From the NCBI RefSeq assembly GCF_002399615.1, contig NZ_DHDZ01000047.1, positions 9,688 to 37,497 of the forward strand: a DNA stretch of 27,810 bases, in the 5' to 3' direction. Made by a program: the position numbers and the translations under genes. Position 1 is the first letter of the stretch, and each line of letters opens with the position of its first letter. The stretch is from Pedobacter sp. UBA4863. GTDB lineage: Bacteria; Bacteroidota; Bacteroidia; Sphingobacteriales; Sphingobacteriaceae. This document shows positions 22,776 to 27,810 of the stretch, in pieces. Below the pieces are notes generated by a model. The model was not told the DNA's origin. It ran no database searches and worked only from the letters and a program-made list of their open reading frames with translations.

Positions 22776-23249
22776 ATGAAGATTACCTTAATTGCCATCG
22801 GAAAAACGGAAGACAAATATTTGATAGAGGGTATTGACAAGTATCTCAACAGACTAAAACATTACATCAACTTCAGTTTGGTAATTATACCTGATGTAAA
22901 AAATACCAAGAACCTTACCGAAGCGCAACAAAAAACCAAAGAAGCCGAATTAATTTCGAAACAATTGAACAATAGCGATGTGGTGGTGCTATTAGATGAA
23001 AAAGGCAAGAAATATAGCTCTGTGCAGTTTTCAGCTTACCTTAACAAACAAATGGTAGGCAGTGTGCAAAATCTGGTTTTTGTTATTGGTGGCCCCTACG
23101 GTTTCGACGAAAGTATTTACAAAAGAGCAAACAGCAGTATCTCGCTGTCAGACATGACGTTCTCGCACCAAATGGTACGCTTATTTTTTGTAGAGCAACT
23201 TTACCGAGCTTTTACTATCTTGAAGAACGAACCTTATCATCATGAATAA
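22776..23249 (+). CDS. rlmH: 23S rRNA (pseudouridine1915-N3)-methyltransferase RlmH
   Basis: A SPOUT-class methyltransferase that methylates N3 of pseudouridine 1915 in helix 69 of 23S rRNA on the assembled ribosome. The 157-residue length is typical. Family marks are the MKITLIAIGKT start, the SAM-binding knot motif FVIGGPYGFDE (about 102-112) and the conserved C-terminus SLSDMTFSHQMVRLFFVEQL...NEPYHHE. The ATG at 22776 matches the family N-terminus. Its last 8 bases overlap the TPR gene, so the two are translationally coupled. Confidence 0.96.
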   Translation: MKITLIAIGKTEDKYLIEGIDKYLNRLKHYINFSLVIIPDVKNTKNLTEAQQKTKEAELISKQLNNSDVVVLLDEKGKKYSSVQFSAYLNKQMVGSVQNLVFVIGGPYGFDESIYKRANSSISLSDMTFSHQMVRLFFVEQLYRAFTILKNEPYHHE

Positions 23250-23805
23250 AACAACACGTTGCTTATTATTTTTAATATTAGCTACAAAAATATGTTACTG
23301 CAAAGCATTTGAAAGTGTAAACCATTACAGGAATGCAACAGACATGCTACAAACTGAAAAAGATCCTGAAATTTTATACCGTAGTGCAATTGACCATTAC
23401 TTAAAAAATAATTTCAAAGCCTCTATTCGCGATTTAAATGAGTTCATTAAATTAAAGCCCAATAATGCACAGGCTATTTTAACAAGAGCTAACGCTCATA
23501 GAAAACTAAAGAATTACACCTCGGCAATTAACGATTACGGATTGGTTATTAAGCTAAAACCAAAGTTAGAAGAACCTTATTTTCAGCGGGGTGCATTAAG
23601 AGGATACCAAAAAGATTTTACTGGAGCTATAGAAGATTTCTCTTCGGCCATTAAATACAATCCAAAAAATGCTGGAACTTACATAAATAGAGCTTTAGCC
23701 AGACTAAACATCAAACAAAAAGATTTAGCCTGCGTTGATTTAAAGAAAGCCATTAGTTTAGGCAACGAGCAAGCAAAAGGCATCCTAGAAAGGTATTGCA
23801 AATAG
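23242..23805 (+). CDS. Exported tetratricopeptide-repeat protein
   Basis: A 187-residue protein with an N-terminal signal sequence (basic MNKTTR, then LLFLILATKICYCKA). From about residue 46 to the end there are four consecutive TPR units, recognisable by the repeated pattern of small and aromatic positions and by ...LKP at the unit ends (FIKLKPNNAQA, VIKLKPKLEEP, AIKYNPKNAGT). It is probably a periplasmic protein-interaction module. The start overlaps the rlmH stop by 8 nt, which indicates coupling, though a functional link with rRNA methylation is not implied. Cysteines near the signal cleavage region could allow lipidation, but no clean lipobox is seen. Confidence 0.82.
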   Translation: MNKTTRCLLFLILATKICYCKAFESVNHYRNATDMLQTEKDPEILYRSAIDHYLKNNFKASIRDLNEFIKLKPNNAQAILTRANAHRKLKNYTSAINDYGLVIKLKPKLEEPYFQRGALRGYQKDFTGAIEDFSSAIKYNPKNAGTYINRALARLNIKQKDLACVDLKKAISLGNEQAKGILERYCK

Positions 23806-23910
23806 CAGCTATGGAAAAACAGCATACAAAGCATCCCTTATAAAAAGTAAGAATTACCGACAAAGATTGGCAGAGTTCTCATCAACCACTAAAAACAAAT
23901 AATTAAAAAG

Positions 23911-24048
23911 ATGAAATTACCAGACGATTATAAAAGAAACTACCGCTTTAAAACCGACAATACTAACGAGCAAAAAATGATTAGAATTGTAATTGTATTG
24001 GTTGTGTTAGGCTTAATAGCGTGGTACCTAGCAGAGTATTTCGCATAA
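23911..24048 (+). CDS. 45-residue single-pass membrane protein
   Basis: A short ORF, MKLPDDYKRNYRFKTDNTNE..., with a charged 22-residue N-terminal part, then a clear membrane segment IRIVIVLVVLGLIAWYLAEYF up to the stop. The ATG follows an A-rich stretch typical of Bacteroidota initiation regions, and an intrinsic terminator begins directly after the stop, which supports it as the last gene of the rlmH-TPR transcript. The function is unknown. The charged/hydrophobic organisation is unlikely in random AT-rich sequence. Confidence 0.65.
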   Translation: MKLPDDYKRNYRFKTDNTNEQKMIRIVIVLVVLGLIAWYLAEYFA

Positions 24049-24075
24049 AAAAGCCAAACTTTCGTTTGGCTTTAA
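24049..24075. terminator. Bidirectional intrinsic terminator
   Basis: AAAGCCAAAC (24050-24059) and GTTTGGCTTT (24064-24073) form a perfect 10-bp stem with a TTTC loop. A-rich and T-rich flanks allow function for both the upstream plus-strand genes and the convergent DUF5606 gene. Confidence 0.85.
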
Positions 24076-24091
24076 TATCAAATAAACACCA

Positions 24092-24628
24092 TTAAGCTCC
24101 TCTTTTTGATGGCATAGTTGCTTTTTTAGCAGGTGCCGCAGTTTTTGCAGTTGGTGCTTTAGCAGCCTTTGCCTTAGGGGCAGCTTTTGGTTTAGCCTCT
24201 ACTTTATCTTCTACCTTAGGCGCATCTTCTTCGGTACCCGGAGCAGCTTCGGTAAACAAAGGCATATCTTTTAAAAAATTGTACCAAGTTAAAATCTTCT
24301 TCATATCAGAAGCATAAACTTTCTCCTGATCGTGGTTTGGTGCAACTTCTACAAAGAATTTTCTTAACGTATTACCGTCAGCTTTAGCATCTGGAATAGC
24401 AGTTTTTGTAGCTGCTATATTTGCTAAAACATCGGTTAACTTCAATTCTTCGTCTTCTCCGTAAATCGTAATATCTTCTAAAGAAGCTAATTTAGTGTTA
24501 GTAAGATTAGCAACAATTTTTAACTTTTGTGCATCAAGCCCTTCTAGCACATAGCCCGCCTTATTTTGTCCAATTAACTTGAACAAGCCTGGCCTGCCCG
24601 AAACAGATACAATTCCTCTTAAATTCAT
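24092..24628 (-). CDS. DUF5606 family protein
   Basis: A 178-residue protein from the ATG at 24628 (MNLRGIVSVSGRPGLFKLIGQNKAGYVLEGLD). The frame extends upstream to 24688, but those 20 residues are encoded by the TGAGA-type heptamer repeat, so the downstream ATG is preferred and matches the family's beginning. The N-terminal 125 residues form the conserved domain, followed by an Ala/Lys/Pro-rich disordered tail (about 130-178, with repeats of AKAAK and APKA type) like those of nucleic-acid-binding proteins. It follows the cyclophilin gene after 78 nt and is probably co-transcribed. Function unknown. Confidence 0.85.
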   Translation of the reverse strand: MNLRGIVSVSGRPGLFKLIGQNKAGYVLEGLDAQKLKIVANLTNTKLASLEDITIYGEDEELKLTDVLANIAATKTAIPDAKADGNTLRKFFVEVAPNHDQEKVYASDMKKILTWYNFLKDMPLFTEAAPGTEEDAPKVEDKVEAKPKAAPKAKAAKAPTAKTAAPAKKATMPSKRGA

Positions 24629-24635
24629 ATATTTT

Positions 24636-24697
24636 TGAGATTTGAGAAATGAGATATGAGAAATGAGAGATAATCTCAAATCTAACATCTCAAATCT
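24636..24697. repeat. Heptamer repeats in inverted orientation within the operon spacer
   Basis: Five 7-bp units of the form TGAGANN run from 24636 to 24670, followed by two copies of TCTCAAATCT (24674-24683 and 24688-24697), the exact reverse complement of AGATTTGAGA at 24638-24647. The transcript of the cyclophilin-DUF5606 operon could fold into alternative hairpins here. The unit is the same as in the deacetylase gene at 13643-13684. Confidence 0.75.
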
Positions 24698-24706
24698 AAT
24701 GTCTTA

Positions 24707-25165
24707 TTAATCTTCTACTACTTCTATTGTTAAAATTTTATCGCCTTGGCGAATTTCATCAACCAAATCAACGTTTTCTACCACTTTACCAAAACAAGTA
24801 TGGTTACGGTCTAAATGTGCCGTATTATCTCTGCTATGGCAAACAAAAAACTGCGAACCTCCTGTATTTCTACCTGCATGAGCCATAGAAAGCACACCTC
24901 TATCGTGATATTGGTTATCGCCATCTAATTCGCAATCAATTTTGTAACCCGGGCCACCAGTACCTGCCATACCCGCTGCGCCATCCTTAGAATTAGGGCA
25001 GCCACCTTGTATAACGAAATTAGGAATTACACGGTGAAATGCTACACCATCATAAAATCCTTCTTTAGCTAATTTTTTAAAGTTGGCAACTGTATTTGGA
25101 GCATCTTTTTCATAAAACTCCACGGTCATGTCGCCTTTTACCGTTTTTATAATCGCTTTACCCAT
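24707..25165 (-). CDS. Peptidyl-prolyl cis-trans isomerase, cyclophilin type
   Basis: A 152-residue cytoplasmic cyclophilin (no signal peptide) that catalyses prolyl isomerisation during protein folding. Catalytic Arg45 lies in the AFHRVIPNFVIQGG motif, with Gln105/Phe106 in GGSQFFV, and HLDRNHTCFGKVVE (117-130) closing the active site. Leu118 stands where cyclosporin-sensitive enzymes have Trp. Length matches the small bacterial PpiB group. It is preceded by an exact -7 box (25189-25196) and followed by the DUF5606 gene. Confidence 0.93.
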   Translation of the reverse strand: MGKAIIKTVKGDMTVEFYEKDAPNTVANFKKLAKEGFYDGVAFHRVIPNFVIQGGCPNSKDGAAGMAGTGGPGYKIDCELDGDNQYHDRGVLSMAHAGRNTGGSQFFVCHSRDNTAHLDRNHTCFGKVVENVDLVDEIRQGDKILTIEVVED

Positions 25166-25188
25166 GTTCTATTTTTTTATAAAGAACG

Positions 25189-25196
25189 CAAATTTA
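25189..25196 (-). promoter_or_regulatory. -7 box (TAAATTTG on the minus strand) for the cyclophilin operon
   Basis: The minus strand reads TAAATTTGCG, an exact TAnnTTTG match 23 nt before the ATG at 25165, giving a leader of about 17 nt. Confidence 0.5.
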
Positions 25197-25263
25197 AACA
25201 AATTAATTAAATGTGAGCTTAGCTTGGTACAATGATGAGATAATATGGAAATTTAGGGTACTG

Positions 25264-25434
25264 CTAATCGGTTTCGATAGCCCCGCTTTTCGCTAAAAGT
25301 TTTTTGTTAACGATACTACCGTTTACCTGGCCATCGTAACAAGAACAAAAAAGCTTTCCGCTGCAATCGGGTTTAGGCACAGCGGCCACCAAAAAACCAA
25401 CCAGCCAACAAACTAAACAACCAACATACAACAT
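25264..25434 (-). CDS. Possible 56-residue exported Cys-containing peptide (doubtful)
   Basis: The minus strand is open from an ATG at 25434 to a TAG at 25264. The first 20 residues (MLYVGCLVCWLVGFLVAAVP) look like a signal or membrane segment, followed by a Cys-rich part (DCSGKLFCSCYDG). Most of the second part, however, is the repeat element at 25279-25374, and the hydrophobic part comes from low-complexity CAACCAA-type sequence. It may be a chance frame or a gene that has absorbed the element. Confidence 0.2.
   Translation of the reverse strand: MLYVGCLVCWLVGFLVAAVPKPDCSGKLFCSCYDGQVNGSIVNKKLLAKSGAIETD
25279..25374. repeat. MITE-like element, copy 3 (short, inverted relative to copies 1 and 2)
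   Basis: The end at 25279-25307 (AGCCCCGCTTTTCGC ... TTTTTTGT) matches the right-end sequence of copy 1 read in reverse complement, and the end at 25345-25374 (ACAAAAAAGC ... GCAATCGGGTTT) matches the left end in reverse complement. The interior is only 37 bp, holding an imperfect GTTAACGAT/ATCGTAAC stem. It lies in the gap between the divergent cyclophilin and exported-protein genes. Confidence 0.5.
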
Positions 25435-25483
25435 TTTACTTCTTCACGTGCTACTTTTAGCTAAAAATTTTAACTTCGTGTAT

Positions 25484-26749
25484 ATGCAAGGCAAAAAATT
25501 AATCCTTTTGGTTTTCTTACTGTTTCTTCAAATAGCTACCCAGGCAGCTTCCGTTTTGATCTATATGGACGAAGGCCAGAAAAACCACCTAAAAGCCTAC
25601 GGCATTGCCTATTGGTGTATTAAACAAGGAACCGAGGTAGATTGGCTATTGAATTATCGCGGTGGTAGTTTTTTAGTAAAATACGCCAAAACAATTGAAG
25701 ATGAGCTTAAAATTAGGGGCGTTTCTTACGAAGTACTTGCCGACGGAAAAGTAAGTGCTATCCTTAACGAGATTAGCGATCCGGCCGTAAATATGGAAAT
25801 GGTAAAATTAGAGAAAGCACCAAAAATTGCGGTTTACTCCCCTAAAAGCAAACTTCCATGGGACGATGCCGTAACATTGGTATTAACTTATGCCGAAATT
25901 CCGTACGATGTAATTTACGACGACGAAATACTTAAAGATAAACTAATTACCTACGATTGGTTGCACCTGCACCACGAAGACTTTACGGGGCAGTACGGCC
26001 GTTTTTGGGCAAACTTTAGAAATACTACTTGGTACCAAGACGATGTAAAGAACCAAGAAGCAGCTGCTAAAAGAAATGGGTTCCAAAAAGTTTCGCAAAT
26101 GAAGCTGGCAGTAGCTAAACGCATTAAAGAATTTTGTGTAGGTGGAGGTTTTTTATTTGCCATGTGTTCTGGCACAGATAGTTTTGATATTGCATTGGCC
26201 GCCGAAGGTGTAGATATTTTAGAAAGTATGTTCGATGGCGACGGCATGGATCCAAATGCACAAGCGAAATTAGATTACAACCGAGCAGTAGCCTTCAGCA
26301 ATTTCAATTTAGACATGAACCCCTACAACTACGAATTTTCTGACATCGATGTTACCCAAACACGTACCGGTTTCGATAAAAGCAATGACTATTTTACCTT
26401 GTTTGATTTTTCTGCCAAATGGGATTTAGTACCAACTATGCTTACCCAGAACCACGAAAAAGCAATTAAAGGATTTATGGGGCAAACTACCGCCTTTCGC
26501 AAAAGCTTGGTAAAGCCCAGCATTACCGTGTTGGGAGAAAACAAAGCAGGGGCCGAAGTACGTTACCTACATGGCGAAGTTGGCAAAGGCCAGTTTAGCT
26601 TTTACGGCGGCCACGACCCCGAAGACTACCAACACCAAGTAGGCGATCCGCCAACCGATTTAAGCTTACACCCTACTTCGCCAGGCTACCGATTAATTTT
26701 GAACAATGTGCTGTTCCCTGCGGCAAAGAAAAAACCACAGAAAACGTAA
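25484..26749 (+). CDS. Conserved exported protein of unknown function, possible class I glutamine-amidotransferase-like fold
   Basis: A 421-residue protein from the ATG at 25484, which gives a signal peptide (MQGKKLILLVFLLFLQIATQAAS); the frame also extends to a GTG at 25448. The mature N-terminus VLIYMDEGQKNHLKAYGIAYWCIKQGTEVDWLLNYRGGSF is highly regular and typical of a Bacteroidota family that, from memory, is often auto-labelled asparagine synthetase B. No AsnB domains are visible: there is no N-terminal Cys nucleophile and no PP-loop. GGGFLFAMCSGTDSFD (about residues 220-235) resembles the nucleophile elbow of class I amidotransferase-like folds. TAACTTCG at 25471 is one mismatch from a -7 box. 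Function unknown. Confidence 0.8.
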   Translation: MQGKKLILLVFLLFLQIATQAASVLIYMDEGQKNHLKAYGIAYWCIKQGTEVDWLLNYRGGSFLVKYAKTIEDELKIRGVSYEVLADGKVSAILNEISDPAVNMEMVKLEKAPKIAVYSPKSKLPWDDAVTLVLTYAEIPYDVIYDDEILKDKLITYDWLHLHHEDFTGQYGRFWANFRNTTWYQDDVKNQEAAAKRNGFQKVSQMKLAVAKRIKEFCVGGGFLFAMCSGTDSFDIALAAEGVDILESMFDGDGMDPNAQAKLDYNRAVAFSNFNLDMNPYNYEFSDIDVTQTRTGFDKSNDYFTLFDFSAKWDLVPTMLTQNHEKAIKGFMGQTTAFRKSLVKPSITVLGENKAGAEVRYLHGEVGKGQFSFYGGHDPEDYQHQVGDPPTDLSLHPTSPGYRLILNNVLFPAAKKKPQKT

Positions 26750-26776
26750 AAGTGCACTAACAAACCTCAAGAGCTT

Positions 26777-26807
26777 TAATTGTAGGTTCCCATCACAATT
26801 ATTTTTT
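26777..26807 (+). terminator. Probable intrinsic terminator
   Basis: TAATTGT (26777-26783) pairs with ACAATTA (26795-26801) around an 11-nt loop and is followed at once by T6. The stem is weak, but the position 28 nt after the stop fits. A second AT-rich inverted repeat, AAAGTAAA/TTTACTTT (26826-26850), follows. The remainder of the 26750-27057 gap shows no gene or clear promoter. Confidence 0.45.
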
Positions 26808-27057
26808 GGCATAAACAACTATCAAAAAGTAAATACATCCTTTTTACTTTATTTTCTGATATGCTAAACAACTTGTATGCTTTTGTAAACACCGTGTTAC
26901 AATTATCTAGTTAGCGAATAGGCTTTCTTAAAACATACCTATACAACGCCATCAAGGGCACTTTTTACTTATTTTGCCATTTCTTAACAAGTCAATTGGC
27001 ATAGGTTTTGGAGTTTTCGGGTTGTTGGAAATGGTTTCAACCTGAAAATGAAATGTT

Positions 27058-27771
27058 ATGAAAAAGATATTATTAATTGGAACCGCTCTCTTATTTTCTA
27101 GCTCGGCTTTATTTGCTCAATCTGGAAACACGATGAGCGGAAGCGACTGTAGAATTGGAATAAAAGCTGGAGTAAATTTAAGCACAATTAGATACAGTGG
27201 ATTTGACGGAGCTACATTATTAAACGATGTTACTAAACAAAATGCAGGTTATAACTTTACCGTTTTTGGAGATTTTGGGGTAGGCAATAATTTTTTTATC
27301 CAGCCTGGAATTTCCCTACAAAATAAAGGCACAAAATTAGAGGGGTCTTTTGATTTAGGAAACAATACTGTTACTGGGACTAATCAAACTAACGTAATGG
27401 CTATTGAAGTACCAATTAATGCAGTACTTAGAATTCCAACAGGTCAGGCTGGTGCTTTACAAATTAGCGCTGGACCGTACATCGGTTTCAATATTGATGG
27501 TAAAAGCACAGTAACAGTAACTGATGGTCCAGGTTCTGAATTGGGAAAACAAGAAAACAATTTAAAATTTGGAAGTAAATCTGACGATAATTTATCAAGT
27601 ACTGATTTCGGTGCAAACTTTGGGTTAGCTTACCGCTTAAATAATGGGTTTATGTTCGGCGGAAACTATGGACTTGGTTTAAGTAACTTGGTGCCTAAAG
27701 ATAATAGAGATGGAAACAGCTCTAAAGCGGCAAATAGAGTAATAGGCTTTAGTGTGGGCTACTCATTTTAA
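27058..27771 (+). CDS. Outer membrane beta-barrel protein (PF13568-like)
   Basis: A 237-residue porin-family protein. A signal peptide (MKKILLIGTALLFSSSALFAQ) leads to a mature region of alternating amphipathic strands beginning IGIKAGVNLSTIRYSG, with further strands at FFIQPGISLQNKGTKL, VPINAVLRIP, LQISAGPYIGFNI, GANFGLAYRLNNGFMFGGNYGLGLSNL and a C-terminal strand ending VGYSF with the terminal aromatic residue needed for barrel assembly. The size suits an 8-stranded barrel, which is too narrow for a general pore, so a structural or adhesive role is as likely as transport. The gene is monocistronic as far as the window shows. Confidence 0.85.
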   Translation: MKKILLIGTALLFSSSALFAQSGNTMSGSDCRIGIKAGVNLSTIRYSGFDGATLLNDVTKQNAGYNFTVFGDFGVGNNFFIQPGISLQNKGTKLEGSFDLGNNTVTGTNQTNVMAIEVPINAVLRIPTGQAGALQISAGPYIGFNIDGKSTVTVTDGPGSELGKQENNLKFGSKSDDNLSSTDFGANFGLAYRLNNGFMFGGNYGLGLSNLVPKDNRDGNSSKAANRVIGFSVGYSF

Positions 27772-27810
27772 TTAATCTAACGTGAGTTTTTGGGTGTTAT
27801 TTTTAGGCTA

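Noticed and set aside
24629..24688. Extended N-terminus of the DUF5606 protein
   Set aside because: The extra residues come from the heptamer repeat, and the downstream ATG fits the family beginning.

Overview
The window looks like chromosomal DNA from a member of the Bacteroidota, most likely Sphingobacteriaceae (Pedobacter-like). The pointers are an AT-rich base composition, several start-proximal TAnnTTTG promoter boxes, near absence of Shine-Dalgarno sites, a secreted protein with a type IX secretion C-terminal signal, Bacteroidota-specific families (DUF4293, DUF5606, a PF13568-type barrel) and many dispersed intergenic repeats. The genus is an inference. No rRNA, tRNA, CRISPR array, prophage or intact transposase was seen.

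Layout. 1-5160: tail of an unknown gene, a DctA-type dicarboxylate symporter (-), a small lipoprotein (+), the truA/ABC exporter operon (-) and a DUF4293 membrane protein (+). 5248-7179: a secreted T9SS cargo protein, then a 620-bp gap filled with palindromic repeats. 7180-10339: DEAD-box RNA helicase with DbpA-type and RGG-like tails, its terminator, and gpsA (-). 10445-13890: a TolC-type channel and a membrane-fusion adaptor in one operon (-), divergent from a NodB polysaccharide deacetylase (+) whose coding region contains a heptanucleotide tandem repeat. 14083-16419: a degenerate M23-like exported protein (+) facing an exported erythromycin-esterase-family protein (-), with a 459-bp gap between their 3' ends that carries an unusual 11-bp-period array. 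16815-19097: aconitase. 19369-22729: a minus-strand run of a small membrane protein, two DUF2007 paralogues, a truncated GH1 beta-glucosidase and a membrane-anchored MutS-like ATPase. 22776-24048: rlmH, a TPR protein and a 45-residue membrane protein (+). 24092-25165: cyclophilin and DUF5606 (-). 25484-27771: an exported protein of unknown function and an outer-membrane beta-barrel (+).

Most genes are housekeeping: rRNA and tRNA modification, RNA helicase, TCA cycle, phospholipid precursor synthesis, protein folding, envelope. They do not form one obvious pathway. The accessory signal is in the gaps. There are three copies of a short element with imperfect 29-bp terminal inverted repeats (6848-7001, 16478-16628, 25279-25374), other REP-like palindromes, a heptamer repeat used both inside a gene and inside an operon spacer, and the 11-bp-period array at 15105-15196. 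I did not find a convincing multi-gene novel system; the best leads are these repeat structures and a few atypical single genes.
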